From positions 248,001 through 312,000 of the forward strand of contig JAHLJZ010000015.1 in the NCBI GenBank assembly GCA_025602915.1: a stretch of 64,000 bases of DNA, given 5' to 3'. Positions 52,001 through 64,000 of the stretch are shown one piece after another (position 1 is the stretch's first letter; the number at the start of each line of letters is the position of its first letter). The notes beneath the pieces were generated by a model, which was not told the DNA's origin, searched no databases, and worked only from the letters and a program-made list of their open reading frames with translations. Origin of the DNA: Paraphysoderma sedebokerense. Lineage: Eukaryota; Blastocladiomycota; Physodermatomycetes; Physodermatales; Physodermataceae. The position numbers and the translations under genes are program-made.

Positions 52001-55000
52001 GGCCTTCCCTTCGAAAGGTACTAGAAGAAGCTCTCGAGCAGTACAACGAAACAAACGCTGCCATGGATTTGGTTCTATTTGAGGATGCGATTTGCCACAT
52101 TTCACGTATTAGCAGGATATTGGAAAGCCCACGCGGAAATGCATTGCTAGTTGGTGTTGGCGGTTCAGGAAAGCAAAGTTTAGCAAGATTAGCCGCTTTC
52201 ATGTCTTCGATGACGGTATTCCAAATTACTTTACGAAAAGGATACAGTATTGCAGATCTGAAGGCCGATTTATGTGCCCTCTACATTAAGGCCGGCCAAA
52301 AGAAGCAACAGATCATGTTCCTTCTCACCGATTCCCAAATCGCAGACGAAAAGTTTTTGGTCTTGATTAACGACTTGTTAGCCTCCGGAAACATTCCTCA
52401 ATTATTCCCTGACGAAGAAGTCGAATCGATTATTAATTCTATGAGAACAGAAGTCAAGTCACTTGGTTTGGTTGATACAAGAGAGGCGTGCTGGGATGCG
52501 TTCATCAGGAATGTCCGACGAAATCTCAAATTGGTTCTTTGTTTCTCCCCGGTCGGTAACACTTTAAGGAGTCGCTGCCGAAAATTTCCTGCTATAGTCA
52601 ATTGTACACAGATCGACTGGTTCCACGAATGGCCCGAAGAAGCTTTGACTTCTGTAGCCAGCCGATTCATTGATGCATGCGAATTAGTCCCTAAATCACT
52701 TAAGCCGGCAATTACAAAATTTATGTCGTACGCCCATCAATCTGTCAATGATGTCAGTAAAAAATATTTACTGAACGAAAAGCGTTACAATTACACAACC
52801 CCAAAGAGTTTCTTAGAGTTAATCAATTTATACAAACAGATGCTGGAGAAAAAGGCCGGAGAGCTTCAAAGGAGTATGGAGCGCTTGGAAAATGGCTTAA
52901 CCAAACTCGAAAGTACGTCGGCCCAGGTTGATGACCTTAAGGCTAAATTGGCAACTCAAGAAATCGAATTGAAAGCCAAGAATGAGGAAGCCGAAAGACT
53001 CATTGAACGTGTCGGTATTGACACTGAAAAAGTGAATAAAGAGAAAGCCATCGCGGATGAAGAAGAGAAAAAAGTCGCCGCTATTACCAAGGAGGTTCAG
53101 GAGAAGCAACGCCAGTGTGAGAATGATTTACGAGCGGCGGAACCGGCCCTCGCTGCTGCTGCAAATGCTTTGAATACTCTTAATAAGGCGAATTTAACGG
53201 AATTGAAATCTTTTGGATCTCCTTCGCAAGAGGTGGTTGACACCGTAGCTGCGGTAATGGTATTACTTTCTCCCCCAGGCAAAATTGCAAAAGACCGAAG
53301 TTGGAAAGCCGGTAAGAATATGATGGCAAAAGTAGACACCTTCTTGGAAACGCTCGTGAACTTCAACAAAGAAGCTATTGATCAGTCAAATTTGGAAGCT
53401 TTGGAACCTTATCTCAAAAACGAAAATTTTAATGAGGAGTTTATGAAGTCAAAATCAATTGCCGCCGCTGGTTTATGCTCCTGGGTTGTCAATATCGTTC
53501 AGTATTATCATGTTTACTGTGACGTAGAACCGAAGCGCCGAGCTTTAGAACAGGCAACCACAGATTTACAATCATCCCAAGCCAAATTAGCTGCTATTAA
53601 AGCGAAAATTGCTGAATTGGATAAAAATTTGGCGGAGCTGAAAGCTCAATTCGAGAAGGCTACAGCCGATAAATTGAAATGTGAAGAGGAGGCGAAAACA
53701 ACCCAAGAAACAATTGTATTAGCAAATCGACTCGTCGGTGGTTTGGCATCCGAAAAAATCCGTTGGGCAATTGCTGTTGGAAAATTCAAGGAGCAACAAA
53801 AAACTCTTGCTGGTGATGTGTTGTTATCGGCTGCATTCATTTCATACGTTGGATGCTTTAGTAAGAAATACCGAAATGAGCTTATGGATGAAAAATGGCT
53901 TCCATATTTGAGAAGCAGCGAGACTGGTGTACCACTATCAGATAATGTTGATCCATTGGAGATTATGACTGACAGTGCGCAAATTGCGAAATGGAATAAC
54001 GAAGGCTTACCGACCGATCGAGTGTCACTAGAAAACGCAACCATGGTAACAAACTGCAAAAGATGGCCTTTAATCATAGACCCGCAGTTACAAGGGGTAA
54101 AATGGATTAAGAATAGAGAAGGGCCAAATTTAAAGGTCGTCAGACTTGGACAGCGTGGTTACTTGGATATGATTGAGAAGGCAGTGTCGGCTGGGGACCC
54201 CTGCCTCATTGAAGATTTAGGCACTTCAATTGATGCTGTCCTTGATCCACTCATAGGGCGGAACACTATCAAGAAAGGCAAAGCAATTCGAATCGGTGAC
54301 AAAGAAGTGGAATATGATCCAAATTTTAAACTCATCCTTCAAACTAGAATGGCCAATCCCCATTATCCACCCGAAATTCAAGCACAGACCACACTTGTTA
54401 ATTTTACAGTCACGCTAGCCGGTCTAGAGGATCAGCTTCTTGCGGATGTTGTAAATTCTGAACGCCCGGACTTAGAAACAACAAAGGCGGAACTCACGAA
54501 GCAGCAAAACGAATTCAAGATCAAATTGACAGAACTTGAAGACGCGTTGTTGTCGCGTTTGTCTTCCGCGCAAGGCAATTTCCTGGGAGATTACGCACTC
54601 GTCGAAAACCTTGAGATTACAAAACGTACAGCAACTGAAATTGAGCAGAAGGTAGAGGAAGCGAAGAAAACAGAGAAAAAGATAAATGAAACTCGTGAGC
54701 TTTATCGACCAGTGGCTGCCAGATCTTCGTTGTTGTACTTCCTTCTCAACGATCTTTGGCAAATACATCCCATGTATCAGTATTCATTGAATGCATACAA
54801 GGTTGTTTTCCAAAATGCCATCAATACAGCGGATGCGTCTGAAGATATTAAAGAACGAGTCTTGTCGCTCATTGACAACATCACATACAAATCATTCCTC
54901 TACACCACTCGCGGTCTATTTGAGCGTGATAAGCTTATCTTCCTCGCACAAATGACTTTCTTGATACTAATGGGTCAAGGAGATTTGGAACCGCAAGAGT

Positions 55001-57138
55001 TGGATTTCCTCTTACGTGCTCCCAAAGTATTCAACGTTACGTCTCCAGTAGATTGGTTGACAAATTCAGCTTGGCAAACTATTAAAGCTCTATCAAATCT
55101 TGAACCATTTAAGGTCTTGGCAACCGATATCGAAGGATCTTCCAAACGCTGGAAGAAATATTGTGAGAATGAGGCGCCCGAGAACGAGAAATTACCGCAA
55201 GAATGGAAGAGTAAGACTCCCATGCAGAAATTATGCATTCTCCGAGCATTACGGCCGGATCGTATGTCTTATGCTGTCCGACAATTTATTGGCATCAAGA
55301 TGGGACAGAAGTATATTGATTCGTCTCGAATACCATTAGTAAAGACTTATGAAGAAACCAATTCTGCAACGCCTGTCTTCTTCATTTTGTCACCGGGTGT
55401 CGATCCTGTCAAAGAAGTTGAAGCCCATGGCAGAACCCTTGGGTTCACTGAAGATGCTGGAAATTTCCATAACGTATCTCTTGGTCAAGGACAAGAAGTC
55501 ATCGCAGAGCAAAAGCTAGATATTGCATATAAGCAAGGAGGATGGGTGATGTTACAAAACATTCACTTGGTTGCGAAGTGGCTTCCAAGTTTGGAGAAGA
55601 AGTTAGAGTCATTGAATCAAGGGGCAAATGAAAATTTCCGTGTGTTCTTGTCAGCAGAACCTGCTTCAGATCCAGCTTATCATATAATCCCTACAAGTAT
55701 TCTGCAAGCAGCAATTAAGATAACCAACGAACCGCCAACTGGTATGAATGCCAATATTCATCGAGCATTGGATAACTTCAATCAAGAAATGCTGGAGCGA
55801 TGTTCCAAAGAGGCCGAGTTTAAAGCAATAATATTTTCTCTTTGTTACTTCCATGCCGTAGTTTTGGAGAGACGCAAATTTGGCACCCAAGGTTGGAATA
55901 AAGGTTATCCTTTTAGCACAGGTGATCTCACAATCAGCGTTGACGTACTGTATAACTACTTGGAAGCATTCGCCAAAGTGCCATGGACCGATCTCCGTTA
56001 CATTTTTGGTGAAATTATGTACGGGGGTCACATCTCGGATGATTGGGATCGTCGATTGTGCGCAAGTTACTTGGAGGTTTATATTCGGGACGAACTTCTG
56101 GAAGGAGGGTTTGAGTTGGCTCCTGGATTTCAGGCACCTGGCAACATTGACTACAAAGAATATCACCGCTACATTGATGAAAGCCTTCCACCAGAAAGTC
56201 CGTATCTTTATGGTTTGCACCCAAATGCCGAAATTGGCGTTCTCACCAAGACTGCTGATAAGTTGTTCAAAACATTGCTCGAGATGCAACCTCGAGATGC
56301 CGCTGCCGGTTCCTCTGTTTCAAGGGAAGAGAAAGTCAAAGGATTGGTGGATGAAATCCTTGGAAGCTTGCCTGACAGTTTTAATGTGGCCGAAATGATG
56401 TCTCGAGTTGAAGAGCGGACGCCTTATATCAGTGTTGCACTTCAAGAATGCGATCGTATGGCTCTTTTGACCAATGAGATTCGTCGGTCCCTCAAAGAGC
56501 TTGATCTTGGGTTGAAAGGTGATCTTACTATCACTGAAGCGATGGAATCGCTAATGAATGCCCTGTTCTTTGGACAAGTTCCGGCGTTATGGGAGAAATT
56601 AGCATATCCCTCACTCAACCCGCTCGCAACTTGGTATGCTGATTTGCTCTTACGTATTAAAGAGTTAGAGCTTTGGGTAGCAGAATTTCAATTGCCTCCT
56701 GTCGTTTGGCTCTCTGGTCTGTTCAATCCGCAGTCTTTCCTCACAGCAATTATGCAGACAACTGCGCGTAAGAATGAATGGCCGTTAGACCGAATGATTT
56801 TGACAGTTGAAGTACTCAAGAAGACAAGGGAAGAATGCATTGCCCCTCCTCGGGAAGGCGCCTATATTCATGGGTTGTTTATGGAAGGGGCAAGATGGGA
56901 CAGCAACGGCGGAGTGATAGCCGAATCGCTCCTGAAAGAATTAACGCCTACAATGCCAGTGATTTATGTGAAAGCTGTACCAATCGACAAGAAAGAAACA
57001 AAAGGAGTTTACGAATGTCCTGTCTATCGTACCAGACAGAGAGGGCCGACTTATATTTGGACATTTAACCTGAAGACGAAGGAAATGCCAGCGAAATGGG
57101 TTTTGGCGGGCGTGTGCTTGCTTCTATCTGCCGAGTAA
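43026..57138 (+). CDS. DYNC1H1: Cytoplasmic dynein 1 heavy chain (4551 aa, complete)
   Basis: Eight exons: 43026-43183, 43253-43658, 43727-44081, 44145-44359, 44420-44695, 44756-45805, 45881-46903 and 46966-57138. The N-terminal tail is that of cytoplasmic dynein (DAGLSPGPMVEIDFWQAKAA). All four regulatory P-loops are intact: GPAGTGKT at about residue 1940 (AAA1), GNAGTGKS at 2221 (AAA2), GNAGCGKT at 2548 (AAA3) and GVGGSGKQ at 2891 (AAA4). Walker B motifs include GCFDEFNRI (AAA1), ILDGDID (AAA2), FIDDLNMPEVDKYG (AAA3) and LTDSQIADEKF (AAA4). The stalk coiled coils flank the microtubule-binding domain at about 3230-3350. The C-terminus (TYIWTFNL) is that of cytoplasmic, not axonemal, heavy chains. 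It is the minus-end microtubule motor for nuclei, endosomes and spindles. The last exon is 10.2 kb, with all introns in the first 4 kb. The exon 1-2 junction is the least certain. Confidence 0.97.
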
Positions 57139-57406
57139 TGGAGGAATAGTATTTGAGATTATGAGAATTGGACGAAAAGGAGATACCGCATTGATTTGAT
57201 TTATCTGTACATAGCTGACTCGGAATGGAATTGTTTATAAGATGTATTTGTAGTACTTGAATACATATACACATTTGATTTACAAATATATCTTTCCTGG
57301 GGGGAACCCATAAATATATAGTACAGGTCAATATATCTGCAACCTAAAAAGGCGTCATTTCATATGATGATACCTCTAACAATGATGGATTTTCGTTACC
57401 CGTCTT

Positions 57407-58810
57407 TCATTTAACCTCCTTCTTCTGAGCAATCCAGATTTCATGTCGTCGAACTAATTCTGGTACAATTAAACTTTCAATTTCCACGGCGTTATCAACT
57501 TGATCTTTAGACAATTCGACGATTTGGTTTTCCGAATTGGTAATCAAATGCACTACCCGTTTTCGTGTAGATAATATATTGCCGATGACAATCTGATGAC
57601 CATATCGATGCAGCGCTTGTAAAGATTTTGAGTGAAGAAGGGCTGGATCCGTTTCGAGCTGAACTCATTCAGAAATGGAATGTGTGAGGAAATACACAAA
57701 AAACAGATGGAAACAGAGAAAAAGATACCTTGAAAGAAACAATGAATCCGTTGTTCGCCCATTCTGCAACTAAAGGCTTTAAGAATTTGGGTACTTGATC
57801 CATACTTAAGTTGAGTGTACCATCTCCTGATTGAATTTTGTGTTCGGCCTTAAGTTTAAAATAAGAGTTGGCATTTTGAGGATTATGTGAAGGGATCAGT
57901 GAGTAGTAGAAAAAGAGATTAGACAGCAAGGCGGTACGTACCATCTTTTGCTTTGGAATGAAGAAATCACTGACTGCTGCAGCAAGGTAATACATTACTC
58001 TTTCTTTTAAGGGCGATAAAGCTTGGACACATGTTCGTAACATAAATAGATATTCTGTTATAGTTGTAAAGTCAAGCAATAATAACGTATTGTCGGTTTT
58101 AGCTTGCTGGTATCGTCTCAGAATGGTGCTTAATTTGGCGGTATATTCGGGTTTTACTAGATTTTTAGGAGGCGGGACTTGTAAGTCGTGTTCAGCCGGA
58201 AAATGGAAGAGAGAAAAGTGGAAGGTATACCTTCAATGCCACCTTTTTCATTCTCTTGTATCAAATCCAATAATATTTTCGATGAGTGTGTGTAATTTCG
58301 TGTAAATGGTTGCAAACTAAATTGTCGATGTAAGAATACAACGGCATAACCTTGTTCGAGAAAGTACTCGGCAGAAGTCGCTCCTCGTGTGCCAGCGCTG
58401 AAGTTGTCGATAAATCGAACGGTTTGATTTTCAAGGGGAACTGTTGTACCTCCGGACTTAGTTTATAATGTTATCATTTCAAGAAAGAGTCAGATAAGTA
58501 TAACAATAACGTAAGTTACATGGAAAATATATGTTTGTTTTGATTTGCCATTCGGCAAAGGGAACCAGTCGATAAAACGAACAACTCCAAAACATGAAGA
58601 TAAATCGTTTCGATTCAGAGCCGAAGGATTTAACATACTCACAGTAATGAGTACTAATTTTCTATTGGTATTTTGATGAAACTTGACAAACTGTTTTGTC
58701 TTCGCCGCAATTTCATCCAAATTCTTGGGCGGTTCGTGAGATAAGAAATATTCGTGCGGTTCAATATTTCTACCAATCCCTTGCATCACGAGTGTATCAG
58801 ATTGTGACAT
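57407..58810 (-). CDS. CAB2: Phosphopantothenate-cysteine ligase (333 aa)
   Basis: Exons 58643-58810, 58231-58456, 57942-58177, 57729-57848 and 57407-57658. The eukaryotic PPCS motifs are all visible: [72 protein letters not shown] followed by a [12 protein letters not shown] block, and FIVSFKLETDP. It catalyses the second step of CoA synthesis, joining cysteine to 4'-phosphopantothenate with ATP or CTP. In yeast it is Cab2, part of a CoA-synthesising complex. Length matches the family (about 310-365). It is convergent with the dynein gene, 268 bp between stops, and its start is divergent from the SDR gene. Confidence 0.95.
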
Positions 58811-59467
58811 AGTTTTGCAGGCAAAAAGACTGAAGAGAGTTCCGAAAGAATTAAAGTTGGGCGGTCGTCTTCAGGAATGCAATGTCAGATGAGATAACCA
58901 TCTCTGATCACACGGTGGCTTTTCTGCCTTGCGGCGGTAGAATGCAGAAATGACCGGTCGGGGTAAACGACTTGAAAATTCTCTAGAAAAAAACAAGACA
59001 GTATTTTACACAATGCGACATCAGCCTAGAATTGACCATATTGAAATACTGCAATCACTCATTCCTGTGATTTGATATTGGATAGCCGCTCTAAGATTCT
59101 GACCAGGAATAAAGCGCGAGGGACGACAGCAGTTGCCTCATTTGGGTTAGGCTTGATAAGGCAGATGGCATAATCACATCAATGAAAGTAGAATTCAGCA
59201 GATAATATAGGCAGAATAATTACATATATATTATGAAAGGTGCAGTATAAAAAGCAGCAAAGATTAATGAATTCGGGATTTTTCCATCGAAGAATCGGGT
59301 GAGACAAAAGACACCTCCTGTTTTCGGTCATTAGCTCATTCCTTCCTCCTCCTCCTGCACATTTCGTACTTTTCATCTCGCTCTCTCATTTTCTGCTCTC
59401 TCGCCTCCCTTCTTGCTGCACTCTCTCCGTTACAGAATTTTCCACTCTACCCTTCCTTGTATTCATC
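58811..59467. other. Divergent promoter region of the CAB2-like and SDR genes
   Basis: The 110 bp before the SDR ATG are strongly pyrimidine-rich on the plus strand (CTCTCTC and CCTTCTTGC runs), a common feature of well-expressed fungal promoters. No gene is supported. Confidence 0.45.
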
Positions 59468-61250
59468 ATGTCTGTTCTAATCCTCGGCGGTGTCGGCTTC
59501 ATCGGAAGAAACCTCGTCCACTATCTCGTCAGCAATAACTTGTCGACTGACATCCGAGTTGCTGACAAAGTGTTGCCCGCTACTGCATGGTTAAATGATG
59601 CCCACAAGAAGTCATTCGAAAAAGTTGACTTTAAACAAGCTAACCTAGTCAATCCCGGTATGTGAGCTGTCGCCCGTTACAAATTCTGTCGTGAATTGCT
59701 GTGGGAAATTCTCACATTCTAACGGATATCTTCTCCGTTCGCATTCTATTTTTCCATTATTTCTGTCTATTGTTGCTCGTTTCATTGACCATGACCGCGA
59801 AAATTAAAAAATCTGCCAATTCTCATTTTGCGTCAATTTCACGTTAAATTCAAAACACGCAGCCTCCATCGAGAAAGCCTTTGCGCGGGATGACGGCAAG
59901 AAATGGGATTTCGTCATTAATTTGGCGGCCGAAACAAAATATTCGCAATCTGAATCGGTAAGTACTATAGTAATAACACCTTCATTCCACCCGTGATGGA
60001 ATATCTTGGTATTGACTGTCGCTTGTTGCTCAATCGCGTAGGTATACCAAGAAAAAGTCCTCACACTGTCCGTTAATTGCGCAAAAGAAGCTGCTAAGCA
60101 AGGAGTAAAGTTATTCATTGAAGTTTCCACTGGTCAGGTTTACGATGGTGACAAGGCAAGTTCAAACTGCGTTTATAACAAAATACAAGAAAAAGCTGTG
60201 ACTAATTCCGCGTCGACCAATACTACAGAAAGCTAGTTCTGAAGAATCCAAGACCAAGCCATGGACAACTCTGGCTAAATTCAAACTGCAAGCCGAAGAA
60301 GAATTGAAGAAAATTCCTGGGTGGGTACCAGTCTACTAATTGTTGACCTTTTGACTATTATATTAATTACCATTATCGAACAGTCTCAGCTTGGTGATTG
60401 TAAGACCTGCGATCGTGTACGGCCCAGCTGACAGCCAAGGCCTCAGTATGTACTCAATATTTATATCAGATGACACTTAACCTTTTCGCTTAACTGCTTC
60501 CCTGTCGTATAGCCCCACGTCTCATTATCGGTGCCGTTTACAAACACCTGAAGGAAGAAATGAAATTCCTCTGGACGAAAGACCTCCGTATCAACACCGT
60601 TCACGTTACTGATGTCTCTGCAGCTCTTTGGCATTTGTGCCAATATTACAAGGACAAAAAAGCCAATGGAGAGATTTTCAACTTGGCAGACAAACAAGAC
60701 ACAGGTTCGTACTTGATCAACTTGTAGTTGAGCGCTGTTCCCAATTAACACATTTTCCCTTGGAAATTAGATCAGGAAACCATCAATGCTCACATTCGTG
60801 CCATATATGGTATCAAAACTGATTTCCATGGTACAATTGTCTCCAACATTGCTAAGGTATAGACGTCTGTTGTCGTTCTTGGTTATGTGTTCTTAACTAA
60901 CTTTATGTTATTCTTTTCACTTGCTCTATCTCTCTGCTTCTTCTTTCTCTTCTTATTCAAACTAAATCTCTCTCACAATCGCACAGCTCAACCTTGACTC
61001 AGCCACGGAAGAATCCAACGAAAAACATATGGCCCCTTGGTCCGAATTACTGAAGGCCTCCAACATATCCAACTCTCCTTTAACACCATACCTAGACCAA
61101 GAACTCTTATACAACAACTCTCTATCAGTTGATGGTTCCAAAATAGAGAAAGTCACTGGATTTTCATATAAAGTTCCTAATGTTACTGAGGCGTTATTGA
61201 GAGAAGTGATTGAAGGATATAAAACTCAGGGAATTTGGCCCAAAAATTAA
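59468..61250 (+). CDS. Extended SDR, NAD(P)-binding epimerase/dehydratase-like (364 aa)
   Basis: Eight exons: 59468-59657, 59863-59957, 60042-60155, 60229-60320, 60384-60445, 60513-60704, 60771-60856 and 60987-61250. The N-terminal Rossmann motif is ILGGVGFIGRNLV (GxxGxxG). DFVINLAAETKY, LFIEVSTGQVYDG, VIVRPAIVYGP and INTVHVTDVSAALWHLC follow in extended-SDR order. The catalytic YxxxK is replaced by LAKFK (residues in TTLAKFKLQAEEEL), so Tyr is missing while Lys stays; normal SDR chemistry is doubtful. Relatives with this change exist in fungi as far as I recall, but their role is unknown to me. Intron 3 has a GC donor (AAG/gcaagt), the only GC-AG intron I found. There is no transmembrane segment or signal peptide, so it is probably cytosolic. 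Confidence 0.9.
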
Positions 61251-62289
61251 TTCGGGGATTTACTTTGCATGTAATGGGATCTAGGTAGAACGTTAAGAGG
61301 GACTTTCATTCTTCGTGCTTAGCCCATGAAGTGGATATAACAGGTTTCATTGAGTAGTTGAGATGTAACTGTTTTATGTACTCAGTATGTGTGGAGCATG
61401 TCTTGGCTTTTCGTCGTTTCTCTTCTTCTATTGTGTTTCTATTTCGTTGGACTTCCCTGTCTTGATTCCCACTCTATCCTTTTTTGTGCCTTCTTTTCAT
61501 TTTGACCGCTTATATGATCTATATAGATACCCAAAACCTTTTTCTGTTAGTTTGAAATTGTTCAAAAAATGTTTTTGCTTTTTTCTGTCGTTTGTCCTTT
61601 GGCATGGGGACCCTTTGGGTGGCAGTGCGTGTGGCTGGGATATGTTTAATGTTTGTAGGAACTGGAGATGGTAGATACGAGGAAAAGTGGGTTGTAGCTT
61701 TTGTATACTTGCGATGCCTCAAAAAAATCAGGTTTCTTCAAGAGTCGGATGCAGAGCGACGATTATATCAAATATTTTTGTGGTTCTCGATTCCTCGAAT
61801 TGCTTTAGTGGCATGAATGAAAGGCAGATTGATATACTATCGTCATGGGCTTATTCGTGACGTTTATCACTGCACATTCACATATCTTTTTTGACCTTTT
61901 GCGGTCACCTACTGGCTTTTGAGTGGTGGTGCAAGATTATCCTACTCTTTTGACCGAGATAGGGAACATCACAGAGAGGGTCGATAAGATTACATAGGCG
62001 GAATAATGAAGGCGTTCCTCAGAATAACACATTCGTGATGAATACTCAGGATGCCCATGCCACTTTCCCAAAATTGTCGCAGCCAAAGAAATAACAATTC
62101 AATCCCGTTGTGACGACTTTTCAGCAATACCAATAGCACAAAATCATTTCTCATGCAAGATAAAAAACACGGATAGATTGAAATCAGGTTGAAAAGAAGG
62201 AGGAGAAGGGTAAAGAAAAGGATTGGTTACAAGGAAATAAAAGATTTTATTAACTACAATACAATCCGGTACAGTTTTTGTTATTTTAC
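61251..62289. other. Convergent 3' region of the SDR and eL24 genes
   Basis: About 1 kb between two stop codons. A T-rich plus-strand frame at 61387-61674 looks like chance opening in a T-rich 3' flank. No gene or RNA is supported. Confidence 0.4.
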
Positions 62290-63599
62290 TTAACGGCTCT
62301 AAATACGGCGTAGACAGAAAAAGAAGAGAGAGGGAGAAGTAAGCGTCAGGTTGTAGGATTATTGTGATTGATGAACAATGAAGAGGAATAGAGGTTTACC
62401 TTGGCTTGGACTTTGGGGGCAGCACCTTTAGCTTGTTGCTTGGATTGTTTGGGTTTTTGACCACCGGGGCGGGAAGCAGCAGTCTATGAAGGAGGAAGAG
62501 AATGTTTCGGTTAGTTTAAATTGCATGGCGCCAATGTGACGGATTGAGTTTGTCCTCCATTCAAAGAAGGAACGGCCTCTCTATACATACCTTGGCCTTA
62601 TCAGCTCTCTTCTTAGCTTGTTCAGCCTTCTTCTTTTCCTTGGCTTGTCTAAGAGCTTCTTCACGGGCAGCAGCACGAACTTCGGGTTTTTGAGCACGTT
62701 TAGCTTTCAAAGAATCCAAAGAAGCACCAACGACAGCACGTTGAGCTTTAACGGTACGACGGGTACGTTTCTTGGCAACTTCTTCGGTGATACCCTTTTT
62801 GTGCATACGACGGTATACGACAGTCCAGTTGATCTTACGGGGGTTCAAACGTTGAAGAAAGTAGGATTCACATTTTGAACTGACGAAACGGAAGACCTAT
62901 TTGAACCGAAAACAACAACAAAAAAGAAACCATTAACAAATACTCTTTTACTGTACTCGACCATCCACGGCCGCCTATGTCTTTTCCTCTCTTCCCCCAA
63001 AAAACATTCAATACCCCTTCTTCACCATCACTTTCAAACATCCAACAACCTCTCAGTTATCATTATTTGGGCAGATTTGAAATACATACCTTAGAGTCGA
63101 ATCTGACGAAAAGTTTACCGTGACCAGGGTAGATTTTGTACCCGGAGAAAGAACAGATTTCCAATCTAAATCAATCAACCAAATCACAATTTTCAAAAAT
63201 CATCAAATTAATGGTGATAGTAATTGGTATTATCGAATTCGGATTGAAAAGACGGTAGGTCGGGGATGAAACGGTAAATGTTCGACGAATAAATAGTCAA
63301 GGGGAGTTGAGATTCAAATAAAGTCATTCAACGAAATAAATCGATAACGGAAGGAAAAGGAAAAAAAAGTAGTTAGTCTCATATCCAAAACAATAACTTA
63401 TACTCTCTCCGATATCCGTATTATTCAATAACACACAAATCCATCGAAGAAAAAAAAAAACCTATTAAAATCCCAAGTCGGGCGGGCCCCATCCCAATCC
63501 ACTCTCGAAAAAGTATCCATCCATCCACTAACATTCCATCTACCCAACCCCTGACTCTATCAACGTCTAAAAATGAAAAAGACAGGGTACGCACTTCAT
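62290..63599 (-). CDS. RPL24: Large-subunit ribosomal protein eL24 (159 aa)
   Basis: Five exons: 63595-63599, 63090-63165, 62591-62896, 62400-62483 and 62290-62298. The start exon carries only ATGAA, completed by the next exon to give [57 protein letters not shown] and [17 protein letters not shown] follow, diagnostic of eL24. The basic Ala/Lys-rich tail is typical of eukaryotes, and the length matches the family (155-160). The two Cys of CSFS and KCES are present, where some eL24/aL24 proteins bind zinc. The final exon has just nine coding bases (Ser-Arg-stop). Intron 1 is 429 nt, long for this genome, as is common in ribosomal protein genes. An acceptor-like TTTGTAG seven bases before the ATG hints at a further intron in the 5' leader. 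Confidence 0.95.
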
Positions 63600-64000
63600 G
63601 GTGTATCTACAAACAGCGATTCAACAGGGTAAAAAGAAATGGGCTGTTTATTCGTATTGGAAGGAAAAACTCGATTCAGACGTTGCAAGGATTTTTGCTG
63701 GGACCGGGGATCTAGGGGGCCACGTGGGTTCATCTCGGATGTGGTTTACGTGTTTCTTTGGAATCTTAAAGTGGTGACTGCTATATCAGGATTTTAATTT
63801 GATTTTTGAATTGAAAGTGGTTTTTAGTACTTTCTATGAATGTTATTACAATGATGGGGGTATATAAGCTGAATAGAATGATTTACAACGCAGAGATTAA
63901 GCTGAACGTAAACTACAAAATTACATGGTTTTTTCACCCACAATCCACACTTTTTTCCTTTGCTACGGCACTCAATGTAAACTTTGATAATTCATTGAAT
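63600..64000. other. Upstream region of RPL24
   Basis: Promoter and perhaps a leader intron of RPL24. Towards 63860 there is a TATATAAGC-like site on the plus strand that could belong to a gene beyond the window. No gene is supported. Confidence 0.35.

Noticed and set aside
46981-57138. The ATG at 46981 as the dynein start
   Set aside because: Seven upstream exons splice in phase and encode the conserved cytoplasmic dynein tail.
61387-61674. Plus-strand frame rich in Phe, Leu and Ser as a small membrane protein
   Set aside because: It lies in the T-rich 3' flank of the SDR gene and its composition follows from the T-richness.

Overview
The window is eukaryotic nuclear DNA and reads as a compact genome of a fungus outside the well-studied Ascomycota/Basidiomycota. 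Genes are split by many short introns (about 41-100 nt) with GTATG/GTAAG donors, a CTAAC-like branch site and close NAG acceptors. Gene content is fungal (Iml2, an Msc2-type zinc transporter, cytoplasmic dynein, Vps33). It also includes genes I associate more with animals and early-diverging fungi: a cyclin Y with an MGNT N-terminus and a myosin head resembling the MyTH4-FERM classes. I cannot place it to genus. All CDS models below were spliced by hand from the raw sequence; wherever I give a protein length, the exon phases sum to a whole number of codons.

Layout. 1-8.8 kb, all on the minus strand: the 5' end of a myosin gene (runs off the left edge), an FCP1/SCP-like HAD gene (copy A), an unrecognised gene, an 886-aa coiled-coil protein, and an orphan ABC ATPase. 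8.86-13.3 kb, plus strand: HAD copy B, which is an inverted paralogue of A with the same first three exon sizes, then IML2. 13.8-24.5 kb, minus strand: a tandem array of seven related genes for small two-helix membrane proteins. Most carry an N-terminal PPxY motif and all have the same three-exon plan; five look intact and two look broken. I do not recognise the family, and this is the best candidate in the window for an undescribed system. 24.9-34.2 kb, minus strand: a BSP-type metallopeptidase gene broken by one in-frame stop, a YggS/PLPBP protein, cyclin Y, and an Msc2/ZnT5-like zinc transporter. 34.5-39.5 kb, plus: a DENN protein with a C1 zinc finger. 39.6-42.3 kb, minus: VPS33. 43.0-57.1 kb, plus: the complete cytoplasmic dynein heavy chain (4551 aa). 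57.4-63.6 kb: phosphopantothenate-cysteine ligase (minus), an extended SDR (plus) and ribosomal protein eL24 (minus).

Functionally the right half is housekeeping and traffic: dynein motor, the HOPS/CORVET Sec1 subunit Vps33, a Rab-GEF-like DENN protein, secretory-pathway zinc import, CoA synthesis and the ribosome. The left half is accessory: duplicated HAD proteins, an orphan ABC ATPase and the PPxY membrane-protein array. The PPxY motifs suggest, by inference only, that the array encodes adaptors for a NEDD4/Rsp5-type ubiquitin ligase. I saw no tRNA, rRNA, CRISPR array, transposon or retrovirus-like element.
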